Below are positions 46,346-55,428 of a stretch of DNA of 64,000 nucleotides, piece after piece. The translations under genes and the position numbers were made by a program. The notes under the pieces were generated by a model, which saw nothing but the letters and a program-made list of their open reading frames with translations, was not told where the DNA came from and made no database searches. The stretch covers positions 875,133-939,132 of the forward strand of contig NZ_KB913017.1 of assembly GCF_000383975.1 (NCBI RefSeq). Direction: 5' to 3'. The DNA is from Natronorubrum tibetense GA33 (lineage in GTDB: Archaea; Halobacteriota; Halobacteria; Halobacteriales; Natrialbaceae). Numbering within the stretch: position 1 is the first letter of the stretch; every line of letters begins with the position of its first letter.

Positions 46346-48084
46346 GCAACGCTGATACAGAGACAACTATTGCGGGCGATTCGAACGACGAAGAGACCTC
46401 GCTTCGCCAGCGCATCGAGGACGATCCGCGTCCAGCGATGCGCTGGCTCGGCGTGGCCGCAGTGCTCGTCGTCCTCGAGTTCGGCCGGATCATGGACGGA
46501 GCCCTCACGCTCGGTTCGGCGGTCTCGTTCGTCCTCGGTGGGTTCGTTCGCGCACCCGGCTGGGTCGGCGGCAACATCGGTGGCGTAATATCGCCGATCG
46601 CCGCCGCCATCGTCAGTGATATCTTCCTATTCGTCTTCTTCCTGGGCGTCTCGGCGCTGGCGACAAAATATCTCCTTCCGTGGTCGATCGCCGACGCCGT
46701 CGACACCCGCATCAGTCGGCACACGATCGTCCAACTCGAGCGGGTCGCGTTGGCCGCTTTCCTCACAGCCTTTGCGCTCCTCGCCATGTACACGCCGCTG
46801 GGAGCGATAATCAGGGCTGCGCTCGCGGCGCCGTTCGAAGCACTGTCGTCGCTTCCGACCATCACCAGCCGCGAACTGATCTCGAATCAGGGTCACAGAA
46901 CGCCTGACGGCGGCTGGGAAGGAACGTTCCTCGGTCTTTCACCCGCTGTCGCGTGGGCGATTCGGGTCGTGCTCGTCTACGCCTACGCGTTCGCGGCCGT
47001 CGCTTGGGTTTGGAATGGGTACAACGTTTACCGGGAACACTACCGGCAGGCCGACTGGACCCCCCGAGACGACACGTTCCGGCGTGTCCGGAATCACTAC
47101 TGGGGGATGTTCGGCATCATCGTCGTGTTGTTATTCATCGTCACAGCGCTGTGGGCGCCGGCCATCGGTCCGGCGACCGCCGAAGAGAACATTTACTCGA
47201 CGTATCAACACGAGGTTGAGTATCTATCCGACGACGGAACCGTAGAGACGGCACTGGTTGGGGAAGCGAACCTCGACTCGCGGTCTAACGGACAGAATAC
47301 GGTCGGACCGTTGAGCTACGACGAGTACGACCGCTGGGCACCGCTCGGGACGACGCCGAATGGGCAAGATATGCTGACAAACATCGCATACGGTGCACAG
47401 ACGTCGCTGATCATCGGACTCCTTGCGATCGGGATCGGCGGGACCATCGCGGTCACGCTGTCGCTGCTGACCGCCTACTACAAAGGACTTGTCGACATCA
47501 TGACCGTCATCGCAAGCGATACGATCATTTCGATTCCGGCGTTCCTGCTCGTGATGATGATCTCCGTACTGTTCAATCAGGGTGATCACTTCCTCGCCGA
47601 GCCAATGGACGGCGCGATACTACTCGGACTGGTCTTCGCGTTCGTCTACTGGCCCGGCATGTGGCGTTCGATCCGCGGCCCCTCGCTACAGGTCGCCGAA
47701 GAGGAGTGGGTCGACGCCGCAAAGAGCTATGGACAGACCCCAGCGAACACGATGCGCAAACACATGGCACCGTACATCGCCGGTTACATCATGATCTACG
47801 GCTCGCTGCTGCTTGGCGGCGTAATCATCTTCACCGCCGCCCTCTCGTTCCTTGGTCTCGGCATCGGCGCCCCGACACCGGAATGGGGCCGACTCATCAG
47901 CGACGGACAGTACTACGTCTCGTCGTCCTCGTGGCACGTCGCGACGATCCCCGGCCTGATGATCGTCCTCGTCGTCACGGCGTTTAACGCTCTCGGGGAC
48001 GGTCTTCGCGACGCGATCGATCCGGAGGCCGACACCGGCGGGAAAGACGACACCAACGCTGCTGCGGCTGGAGGTGGTGGCTAA
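46342..48084 (+). CDS. dppC: ABC transporter permease 1, DppC/OppC type with long N-terminal membrane extension
   Basis: At 580 residues it is almost twice the usual 300. The C-terminal part (about residue 240 on) is a regular DppC with GTTPNGQDMLTNIAYGAQTSL, the coupling loop EEEWVDAAKSYGQTPANTMRKHMAPYIAGYI and the closing FNALGDGLRDAIDPEADTGG. The extra N-terminal ~230 residues hold about four further transmembrane helices (for example WLGVAAVLVVLEFGRIM, IAAAIVSDIFLFVFFLGVSA) and a WTPRDDTFRRVRNHYWG bridge. The role of the extension is unknown; it may help membrane assembly or bind another subunit. Confidence 0.92.
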   Translation: MSNADTETTIAGDSNDEETSLRQRIEDDPRPAMRWLGVAAVLVVLEFGRIMDGALTLGSAVSFVLGGFVRAPGWVGGNIGGVISPIAAAIVSDIFLFVFFLGVSALATKYLLPWSIADAVDTRISRHTIVQLERVALAAFLTAFALLAMYTPLGAIIRAALAAPFEALSSLPTITSRELISNQGHRTPDGGWEGTFLGLSPAVAWAIRVVLVYAYAFAAVAWVWNGYNVYREHYRQADWTPRDDTFRRVRNHYWGMFGIIVVLLFIVTALWAPAIGPATAEENIYSTYQHEVEYLSDDGTVETALVGEANLDSRSNGQNTVGPLSYDEYDRWAPLGTTPNGQDMLTNIAYGAQTSLIIGLLAIGIGGTIAVTLSLLTAYYKGLVDIMTVIASDTIISIPAFLLVMMISVLFNQGDHFLAEPMDGAILLGLVFAFVYWPGMWRSIRGPSLQVAEEEWVDAAKSYGQTPANTMRKHMAPYIAGYIMIYGSLLLGGVIIFTAALSFLGLGIGAPTPEWGRLISDGQYYVSSSSWHVATIPGLMIVLVVTAFNALGDGLRDAIDPEADTGGKDDTNAAAAGGGG

Positions 48085-49445
48085 TGTCTCTGCAACAATC
48101 TCACTCAGAACGGTCGGCCGATCGAGACGCACCAATTATCGAGGTCCGAAACCTTCAGACGGCCTTCTTTACCGAGAAGGAGACGATCCGGGCCGTCGAC
48201 GGAATCTCGTTCGACATTCGAGCCGGCGAGACGGTCGGAATCGTCGGCGAGAGCGGATCCGGCAAGAGCGTCACGGCCCGGTCGATCATGCGGCTGGTCG
48301 ACTCACCCGGGCACATTCTCGAGGGGAGCAGCGTCCGATACAATCACCTCGAGGCCGTCCGCGAGTACGCGGATACGTTCGGCGCTCGAACGGTCGATCT
48401 CAGTGACCTCGAGCGCCAGTACGACCCGGCCGAACTAGTATCCCGGGGCGAGGTCGACATCGTTCCGGCCGAGCTCGGCTACGAAGACGCGAGTGAGGTC
48501 TCGCTCGCGGATATTGTCGCGGCTGGCTACGTCGACGATCTCGGTATCGTCGACGAGGGCGATTGCGTGTTCGTCAGGTACGACGACCCCGACAATCCTG
48601 AGACGATCACCGACGGTTTCGTCGAAATCACACGCCTCAGCGGTGAGGCGGAGCGAAAGATGCGTGGTGGACGAATCGCGATGGTGTTTCAGGATCCGCT
48701 CACTAGCCTCAATCCCGTGTATACCGTCGGCAATCAGATCAAGGAATCGCTGCGCCTGCACCAGGGACTAACCGGGAGCGAGGCGACCCAAGAGGCCGCA
48801 GAACTCCTCGAGGCTGTCGGTATTTCGGACGCCCGTCGGCGGGTCAACGAGTACCCTCACCAGTTCTCCGGCGGCATGCGCCAGCGGGCCGTCATCGCGA
48901 TGACCCTCGCTTGCGATCCGGACCTGCTGATCTGTGACGAGCCGACGACGGCACTGGACGTGACGATTCAGGCACAGATCCTCGAGTTACTCGAGGACCT
49001 CCAGCGGGAACGGGACCTGTCGATGATGTTCATCACTCACGACATGGGCGTCATCGCCGAAATCGCGCATCGGGTCAACGTCATGTACGCCGGACAGGTC
49101 GTCGAGACTGCCGACGTCGAGGACCTCTTCACTCAGCCGGAACACCCCTATACAAGAGGGCTTCTCCGGTCGATTCCCGGGCAGCAGTCCGACGATCGGC
49201 TCGAGACCATCGAAGGGAACGTTCCGACGCCGAACGCGCCGGCGACGTCCTGTCGGTTCGCACCGCGGTGTCCGGAGGCGTTCGACGCCTGCGAGCAGGT
49301 CAACCCGGTCCCGGTTCCGGTCGACGACGAGCGGGACAATCACACGGCAGCCTGTCTCCTCTGTCCGAAACACCGTTCGGCCGAGAAGGCGGTGAGAGTG
49401 CATCAACAGCGAAGCGCCAGACACGACGGTGGTGAGAGCCAATGA
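48084..49445 (+). CDS. dppD: ABC transporter ATP-binding protein 1, DppD/OppD type with insertion
   Basis: The 453-residue ATPase has Walker [14 protein letters not shown] (55-62 region), the Q-loop near Gln203, the signature [17 protein letters not shown], Walker [15 protein letters not shown] and a C-terminal oligopeptide domain with [17 protein letters not shown]. Between Walker A and the Q-loop are about 140 residues, against about 50 in the paralogue at 56473. Roughly 90 residues are therefore inserted, largely acidic and unlike ATPase sequence (for example [19 protein letters not shown]). It starts one base within the preceding stop (TAATG). Confidence 0.92.
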   Translation: MSLQQSHSERSADRDAPIIEVRNLQTAFFTEKETIRAVDGISFDIRAGETVGIVGESGSGKSVTARSIMRLVDSPGHILEGSSVRYNHLEAVREYADTFGARTVDLSDLERQYDPAELVSRGEVDIVPAELGYEDASEVSLADIVAAGYVDDLGIVDEGDCVFVRYDDPDNPETITDGFVEITRLSGEAERKMRGGRIAMVFQDPLTSLNPVYTVGNQIKESLRLHQGLTGSEATQEAAELLEAVGISDARRRVNEYPHQFSGGMRQRAVIAMTLACDPDLLICDEPTTALDVTIQAQILELLEDLQRERDLSMMFITHDMGVIAEIAHRVNVMYAGQVVETADVEDLFTQPEHPYTRGLLRSIPGQQSDDRLETIEGNVPTPNAPATSCRFAPRCPEAFDACEQVNPVPVPVDDERDNHTAACLLCPKHRSAEKAVRVHQQRSARHDGGESQ

Positions 49446-50794
49446 GCCAGGAAGTCGGTCAAGACACGACGGGATTCGAGACGGACGCATCGGCCGGTCC
49501 GACCAGTGACGTCATGGTCGAAGTCGAGGACCTGAAGACGTACTACGACGACGGCGGGCTCCTGAGCAACACGCCGGTCAAGGCCGTCGACGGGGTCACG
49601 TTCGACATCCGCCGCGGTGAGACGCTCGGGCTCGTCGGCGAGTCCGGCTGCGGGAAGACGACCCTGGGGCGGACGCTCCTGCAACTCGAGGAGGCGACCG
49701 CCGGCGAAATCCGGTTCGACGATACGGACGTTACGAAACTTGACGGCGATGAAATCCAGACGTGGCGCAAAAACGCCCAAATTGTGTTTCAGGACCCCGA
49801 CTCGAGTCTCAACGATCGGATGACGATCGGTGAAATCGTCCGCGAGCCGTTGGACGTCCACGACTGGGAGACCTCCCGCGCGAGGCGACAGCGTGTCAAG
49901 GAACTGCTCGATACCGTTGGCCTCCAACGCGAGCACTACTATCGATATCCCCACCAGTTCTCCGGCGGCCAGCGCCAGCGGATCAGCATCGCCCGGACCC
50001 TCGCGCTTGAACCGGACTTCGTTGTCCTCGACGAGCCGGTCTCGGCGCTCGACGTCTCCGTCCAGGCCGAAATCATCAATCTGCTCGAGGACCTACAGAA
50101 CGAGTTCGGACTGACCTACCTGTTCATCGCCCACGATCTCTCGGTCGTCAGGCATCTGTGTGACCGAGTGGCAGTGATGTATCTCGGTAATATCATGGAG
50201 ATCGGTCCGACCGAAGAGCTGTTTACGAATCCGGCGAACCCCTATACGCACGCATTGCTGTCGGCGATTCCCAGGCCGGATCCGACCGTCGAACGCAATC
50301 GGATCATGCTCCACGGGACGCCGCCGAACCCGCGGTATCCGCCGTCGGGCTGTCCGTTCAGCACTCGCTGTCCGGCCCGGATCCGTCCGGAGGAATACCG
50401 CGGTCTCGACGACGCCCTCTGGACGCGCCTCATCACCCTCAGAGGCCTGATCAATGAGCGAAAGCGGGCGGAGTTGTCGATCCGAGAGCGAGTCAAATCG
50501 AAACTCGGCGGGAGCACGCGCTTCGGAACGGTCGAGGAGATCTACGACGAACTGTTTGGCGACCTCAAGGTCCCCTCGTCGGTCCAGCCGGTCCTAGACG
50601 AGATCGCAACCCATCTCCGGGGTCGGGACGAAGACGGCGCGCTGGCAGTCTTCGACGAGGAGTTCGGCGGCGTCTGCGAGCGTGAGTCGCCCGATTATCA
50701 GACTGTCTCCGAGACCGGGCAACAGACCCTGTGTCACCGTCACACGGGCGATTACGAGTCTCCCGAGACCGTCCTCGACCGACGTCACGGATGA
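49442..50794 (+). CDS. dppF: ABC transporter ATP-binding protein 1, DppF/OppF type
   Basis: The 450-residue ATPase has Walker [20 protein letters not shown], signature [17 protein letters not shown], Walker [18 protein letters not shown] and H-loop [13 protein letters not shown]. The C-terminal domain has Cys in [11 protein letters not shown] near residues 302-310, then a long insertion of about 100 residues ([16 protein letters not shown]...) before the last Cys pair in GGVCERE and TLCHRH. In shorter relatives these four Cys are close together. It pairs with the D subunit to drive uptake. It overlaps dppD by four bases and the membrane protein gene by four. Confidence 0.92.
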   Translation: MSQEVGQDTTGFETDASAGPTSDVMVEVEDLKTYYDDGGLLSNTPVKAVDGVTFDIRRGETLGLVGESGCGKTTLGRTLLQLEEATAGEIRFDDTDVTKLDGDEIQTWRKNAQIVFQDPDSSLNDRMTIGEIVREPLDVHDWETSRARRQRVKELLDTVGLQREHYYRYPHQFSGGQRQRISIARTLALEPDFVVLDEPVSALDVSVQAEIINLLEDLQNEFGLTYLFIAHDLSVVRHLCDRVAVMYLGNIMEIGPTEELFTNPANPYTHALLSAIPRPDPTVERNRIMLHGTPPNPRYPPSGCPFSTRCPARIRPEEYRGLDDALWTRLITLRGLINERKRAELSIRERVKSKLGGSTRFGTVEEIYDELFGDLKVPSSVQPVLDEIATHLRGRDEDGALAVFDEEFGGVCERESPDYQTVSETGQQTLCHRHTGDYESPETVLDRRHG

Positions 50795-51237
50795 CGATGG
50801 AAGGCCTGTTCGGTGAGCGGTTGCGGATCATCGCGCGAAGCGCGACGGACGCGCTCACGTACGTGCTCGTAGTGACTGCCAGCGCTGCCGTCGCCGCCGT
50901 CGTGCTGGCCGTTGCGACCGGTGGCGGACTTGTCCGTGCGAAGCATCTGTTGTTCTTGGGTGGATGGCTACTGCTGGCGTACGCGACGGTTCGACTCTGG
51001 CCAACCTCCCCCGACGACCTCGAGTCGGAGCCGAACCAGCGAACGCCGGGTGAATCGGTTCCCAAAGTGCGGGATTCGACCCGGTTCCAGCGACTCGTCC
51101 GACGTCTTCCGCCCCGCAGATGGGTTCGGTCACCGCGACCGCGCTACCGGATCACGGTCTCGAGCAAACTGTTTCTGAGTGCCGTTTCGATCCTAGTGGT
51201 GTCGTTCCTGTTGGAGACCGTCTTCGGCGTCGGTTAA
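50791..51237 (+). CDS. Small membrane protein at the end of transporter operon 1
   Basis: The 148-residue protein has two hydrophobic N-terminal segments ([22 protein letters not shown] and [19 protein letters not shown]), a basic, Pro-rich linker ([20 protein letters not shown]) and a C-terminal helix ([22 protein letters not shown]). The family is not known to me. ATG 50791 overlaps the dppF stop by four bases, so it is part of the operon and may assist the transporter. Confidence 0.7.
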   Translation: MTMEGLFGERLRIIARSATDALTYVLVVTASAAVAAVVLAVATGGGLVRAKHLLFLGGWLLLAYATVRLWPTSPDDLESEPNQRTPGESVPKVRDSTRFQRLVRRLPPRRWVRSPRPRYRITVSSKLFLSAVSILVVSFLLETVFGVG

Positions 51238-51289
51238 GCGGGATGGTCGCTCCGAAAAGCCTACCCGGATCCCCCCTCGACGATGGTGC

Positions 51290-51793
51290 ATGAGTGACGA
51301 TTCCGAGACAGCGACCCCCGACGCCCCGCAGACGATGGCCTGGAAACGAACCCTCGAGGAGATGGAGGTCATCGCCGACGACCGACGAAGCAACGGCTGG
51401 GAGGTCCTTCCGGTCATCGCTGCTCACACGGACACCGTGAGTCGCGATATGGGTGAGGACGAAAAGTTCGGCCTCGTCCACGTCATCCCCGGCAACTACG
51501 CCGACGACCTGCGCAAAACGTACGACGCAGACGAGTTCACCGAATACCTCGCCTACGGTCGAGATGTGGCGAACTCGATGTTCGTCGTCACCGAGTTCAT
51601 CGACGCGGCGACCGAGCGGTCGATACTGGTCGCCAGCCGATACGACATGGCACACCCCAGCGCCCGAAAAATGGCCGCATCAGTCGAGAGCGAGGGCGTG
51701 TTGAATACCTACTTTAAGAAGATCGACGGGACCATCCTCGGAACGTTCGAACACGAAGAGTACGAACCGCTGATCGAGAAGCCGGCCCCATAG
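51290..51793 (+). CDS. Uncharacterised haloarchaeal soluble protein (DUF7529-like)
   Basis: The 167-residue acidic protein has no membrane segment. Recognisable features are NGWEVLPVIAAHTDTVSRDMGEDEKFGLVHVIPGNYADDL, FVVTEFIDAATERSILVASRYD and FEHEEYEPLIEKPAP. From memory it matches a haloarchaea-only family; no function is known. It begins 52 bases after the transporter-operon membrane protein, probably with its own promoter, since a TATA-like element is not obvious in that space. Confidence 0.6.
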   Translation: MSDDSETATPDAPQTMAWKRTLEEMEVIADDRRSNGWEVLPVIAAHTDTVSRDMGEDEKFGLVHVIPGNYADDLRKTYDADEFTEYLAYGRDVANSMFVVTEFIDAATERSILVASRYDMAHPSARKMAASVESEGVLNTYFKKIDGTILGTFEHEEYEPLIEKPAP

Positions 51794-51870
51794 CGGTCTC
51801 GGTGCCTCTCACGGAGCGATGGCGCTCACGATAGTCTGATAGTTCGCTCCGTACACCATCGTGGCCGATC

Positions 51871-51955
51871 GGATAGTAGCCATTGCAAGTCAGTACACAC
51901 CTGATCGCCAGACGAGTCGACGATCAGTGTGTAAACCTTACCGTTGTTACTATCC
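51871..51955. repeat. Palindromic repeat family A, copy 3
   Basis: GGATAGTA (51871-51878) and TACTATCC (51948-51955) are perfect inverted ends. Inside them ACACACCTGATCG pairs with CGATCAGTGTGT. It is the cleanest of the three copies and lies 77 bases after the stop of the gene at 51290. On the minus strand a reading frame ends at the TAG of this end; it may be a remnant of a decayed membrane-protein gene. Confidence 0.75.
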
Positions 51956-52450
51956 TCCCAGGGCGAGCACGAACGCAATACCGGCGAACGGGTGGACCTT
52001 CACCGTTCCGGCCCCAAGCCCGATGACGGCTCGAGTCGACGGGCGGGCAAGTGGTTTCGAACGACTGTTGGAGCGGTGACGCCAACAGTTCCCGTTCGAC
52101 TCCCGCATTCCCCGCCCGGTCAACGAGTCGCTCTCATTTCGTCCGACCTGGCGTCGTCCGCCAGTTTCGCCCCCCAGACGGAGACACATTTCAAATACAA
52201 CATTAACTAACCGACAATATATTAATTCATGATTAGATATTGTATTAATTGTGGGAGTATATCTGACTCCTACAATTCACAAATCCTTGTTTGTTTCTTC
52301 CACTAATGTTGGCCTCCATTCGACAAATATGGTTACAAATGAACTCCTTTTATACTATATAGGGTTTAAAGTATGCACTACTGCACACGGTAGTACTTGC
52401 CTTAGAGTAAAACCATACATATTTATATCTTCGAACTACACCAAATATCC
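51956..52450. other. Long AT-rich intergenic region before transporter operon 2
   Basis: The left part (51956-52170) is GC-rich with no credible gene except a minus-strand frame fragment (STRAVIGLGAGTVKVHPF) that stops in repeat copy 3 and lacks a start. The right part (52190-52450) is strongly AT-rich and probably the transporter's regulatory region. A TATA-like atttatatc at 52421-52429 lies 22-30 bases before ATG 52451, fitting a leaderless start. Confidence 0.55.
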
Positions 52451-54379
52451 ATGGTCAGGAATACCAAACAATCACGGTCATCGATTAAGCGACGACGAGT
52501 TCTCCAAGGGATTGGTGCAGCAGGCGCAATCAGTATTTCCGGGTGTCTCGGCGGCGACGACAGCGATGCGCCGTTTGACATTCAACTCGAGGTTAACTCG
52601 GACAACGACGACCGCGTGCAGATGGTCGAACTGATCGCCTCGTCGCTCGAGGAGTCCGGATATTTCAATACGGAAATCGAGGACTACGAGTGGAACAACT
52701 ACATCGCTCGGGTCATGGATCCCGCATACGCAGAAGACGGCTACGTGCCGTGTATCGGCCTCTCGGGAACGTTCAACCCGGAGAGTTTCTGTCAGGCACT
52801 CCACCACAGCGAAAACCACGGCCAGTGTTGTAACCTAAACGGGATCGACGACCCCGAACTCGACGACATGCTGGACGACGCGCGATACGGTGTCGACGTC
52901 GTCGAAGACCCCGACCTCCGTCGCGAACGGTACGACGAGATCTGGGAGCGACTCGCCGAGGAGCGATACAGTTCCATCACGCACTTCGATCTCGACGCCG
53001 CCGTCATGAACACCGACGTTCACGGGTTCAACATGTTCCCGTTCAGCGAGAGCATCTTCGACTACGGGCTGTTCTCCCCACAGGACGAGCAGGTCATGTG
53101 GATGGACGAGGACGCCCACCCGGACGACACCGACCTGTCGGACCTCCAGGAAGGCGGCACGCTCCGAATCGGTGCCGCGGAGAACCCCGACTCGTTCGAC
53201 CCGCCGTACAGCACTGACACGACCTCGACGATGGCGCAGGTCTTCGTCTTCGAGCAGTTGCTCACGAGCGACCGGGACGGCAACCTCTACCCGTGGCTCG
53301 CCGAGAGCTACGAACTCGTCGACACGCAGGACATCGATCGGACCGACTACGAGGAGTACATGACCGAAGTCGACGTCGACGAGGAAGGTGCGCTCGACAC
53401 CGACGAACAAGTCATTGTCCAACACCCCGAGGACGATCCGGCAGACGGTTCCGTCCGCGTGCTGACGCCCGACGAGGCCGCTGCCGCCGTCGACGACGGC
53501 GTTTTCGGCATGCAGTTCCGCTACGAAATCCGTGAGGGCGTCGAGTTCCACAACGGCGAGGAGCTGACGGCCGAACACGTCGTCGCAACCGTCGAGCGCT
53601 ACGAGGGATCGGACCTCTCCGCACAGACGTTCGACTCGCTGCTTCACGCCCGGGAAGTCGACGAGTACACCGTCGACCTGTACGCACAGATTCCCGACGC
53701 GGAGGCGGAACGCGAACTGCCGGGACTGTACATCCACTCGCTGGAACAGGCTGACCTCGAGGGCGGCGACCTCGACCCCCGCGAAGACAACGACCCGATC
53801 GGCACCGGTCCGTACGTGTTCGAGGAGATCTCGGACGAACAGTACTTCGAGTACTCCCGCAACGAGGACTACTGGGTCAGCGAACTGGGCGTCGAACAGA
53901 TCGACTGGTTCGACGGATCGTCCGAGTTCCCAGATGGGCCCGTTATCGACGAACTCGAAGTGGAAGTCGTCCCGGACAACTCGACCCGATCCGGTGCCCT
54001 CCAGAGCGACGAGATCGACATCACCTACGGCCTCACCACGGACGACCTGGACGGCTACGACGACTCGGACGACTACGTCGTCGAATCCATCGAGGCGGGC
54101 GGCTACGAATACATCCAGTACCCGATGCACGTCGAACCGTGGGACGACGACCGACTCCGACGCGCCGTCAACCTCCTCGTTCCACGAGAGTCGATCGTCG
54201 AAAACGTTCTCAACGGCTGGGCACGTCCAGCGTGGACGGACATTCCCGAACTCGCCGAAGAGAACGGAACCGCAGACGCCGCCGCCCTCGAGGACAAAAT
54301 CCGACCGTACAACGAGTACGACCCCGAACGCGCCGAAGAACTGCTCGAGGAAGTTATCGAAGACCACGACCTCGACTAG
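52451..54379 (+). CDS. Peptide/nickel ABC transporter substrate-binding lipoprotein 2 (circularly permuted SBP family 5)
   Basis: The 642-residue protein has a Tat-like signal with KRRRVLQGIGAAGAI and lipobox ISISGC (Cys32). Residues 42-225 (FDIQLEVNSDNDDRVQMVEL, ARVMDPAYAEDGYVPCIGLS, FCQALHHSENHGQCCNL then EQVMWMDE) correspond to the usual C-terminal lobe of haloarchaeal SBP family 5. The usual N-terminal opening (GGTLRIGAAENPDSFDPPYS) begins at about residue 235. The chain ends at YDPERAEELLEEVIEDHDLD, which normally precedes the FDIQLEV strand. The order is thus permuted at a different point from SBP1. It feeds the permeases at 54472 and 55421. Confidence 0.87.
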   Translation: MVRNTKQSRSSIKRRRVLQGIGAAGAISISGCLGGDDSDAPFDIQLEVNSDNDDRVQMVELIASSLEESGYFNTEIEDYEWNNYIARVMDPAYAEDGYVPCIGLSGTFNPESFCQALHHSENHGQCCNLNGIDDPELDDMLDDARYGVDVVEDPDLRRERYDEIWERLAEERYSSITHFDLDAAVMNTDVHGFNMFPFSESIFDYGLFSPQDEQVMWMDEDAHPDDTDLSDLQEGGTLRIGAAENPDSFDPPYSTDTTSTMAQVFVFEQLLTSDRDGNLYPWLAESYELVDTQDIDRTDYEEYMTEVDVDEEGALDTDEQVIVQHPEDDPADGSVRVLTPDEAAAAVDDGVFGMQFRYEIREGVEFHNGEELTAEHVVATVERYEGSDLSAQTFDSLLHAREVDEYTVDLYAQIPDAEAERELPGLYIHSLEQADLEGGDLDPREDNDPIGTGPYVFEEISDEQYFEYSRNEDYWVSELGVEQIDWFDGSSEFPDGPVIDELEVEVVPDNSTRSGALQSDEIDITYGLTTDDLDGYDDSDDYVVESIEAGGYEYIQYPMHVEPWDDDRLRRAVNLLVPRESIVENVLNGWARPAWTDIPELAEENGTADAAALEDKIRPYNEYDPERAEELLEEVIEDHDLD

Positions 54380-54471
54380 GTCGAAAGCGATAGCTCCTTG
54401 ACGTTTGCCTGTTCAAACCGGTACACTGACAAGTCGTCGATTACCATGATGCTATACAATTTGACATTCGC

Positions 54472-55428
54472 ATGAGCTTACGACGTTTCATACTGAAGCG
54501 GATACTATCGATCATCCCGATTCTGTTCGGTGTCTCGCTAATTACGTTTGCACTCGTTCACCTCACACCTGGCGATCCGGTCGATCAGATGGTTGGGGTA
54601 AACCCGCACGTGACGCCGAGCGACGAGGCACAGCTCCGGGCCCGTTACGGGCTCGACCGACCACTGTGGGAGCAGTACGGAGTCTGGATGAGCAACGTAC
54701 TAACGGGGGATTTCGGTCAGGTTTACAGCAACGGCCGAGACGTCTCGGCAGTCATCATGATGCGCCTCCCCGAAACGATCGCACTCGGTATCTTCGGCTG
54801 GGCCTTCGGCCTCATAATCGCGATCCCAACCGGGATCTACGCGGCCGTCAAGAAGGGGGAACTCGCCGACGACGCGAGCCGATTTATCGCCCTTTCGGGA
54901 ATCTCGATCCCGAACTTCTGGCTCGGTCTGATGCTGATACTGATCGGAGCAATCACGCTCGGCCTCTGGCCCGTGCTTCCGCCCTCTCGACAGCCACTCT
55001 ATCACCCCCACATGTTGTGGTACCTAGTATTGCCGGGGATCACGATCGGGACGGCCGCCGCGGCCAGCATTATGCGCGTCATGCGCACCTCGATGGCTGA
55101 AGAGCTGAACAAGGAGTACGTGACCGCTGCTCGAGCCAAGGGACTTCCCGAGCGAACGGTGATACTCAAGCACGTCCTTCGTAACTCCCTCATCTCGGTG
55201 GTGACGCTCGCGGCTACCCTGACCGCGAGTATCGTCGCCGGATCGGTCGTCGTCGAGGTCGTGTTCAACTGGCCGGGACTCGGCAGAGAATTAATCGGCG
55301 CGATCAACGAGCGAGAGATCAACCTCATCATGGCGATCACGCTCTTTACGGGCGTGTTCATCATTATCGCGAACCTGATCGCCGATATCCTGTACGCGGT
55401 ACTCGATCCGAGGATCAGATATGACTAA
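54472..55428 (+). CDS. dppB: ABC transporter permease 2, DppB/OppB type
   Basis: The 318-residue permease has the N-terminal FILKRILSIIPILFGVSLITFALVHLTPGDPVDQMVG, the loop typical of OppB. The coupling loop is MAEELNKEYVTAARAKGLPERTVILKHVLRNSLISVV, and VVVEVVFNWPGLGRELIGA follows. The normal length, without extension, contrasts with the cluster-1 permease C. It lies 92 bases after the SBP gene and overlaps the C permease by eight bases. Confidence 0.93.
   Translation: MSLRRFILKRILSIIPILFGVSLITFALVHLTPGDPVDQMVGVNPHVTPSDEAQLRARYGLDRPLWEQYGVWMSNVLTGDFGQVYSNGRDVSAVIMMRLPETIALGIFGWAFGLIIAIPTGIYAAVKKGELADDASRFIALSGISIPNFWLGLMLILIGAITLGLWPVLPPSRQPLYHPHMLWYLVLPGITIGTAAAASIMRVMRTSMAEELNKEYVTAARAKGLPERTVILKHVLRNSLISVVTLAATLTASIVAGSVVVEVVFNWPGLGRELIGAINEREINLIMAITLFTGVFIIIANLIADILYAVLDPRIRYD

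Noticed and set aside
51950-52189. Minus-strand frame ending in repeat copy 3 with a membrane-helix-like end
   Set aside because: No start codon or promoter in a sensible place; at best a remnant.
52835-54367. 510-codon minus-strand frame opposite substrate-binding protein 2
   Set aside because: Hydrophobic/Val-rich mirror of an acidic protein, no motif.
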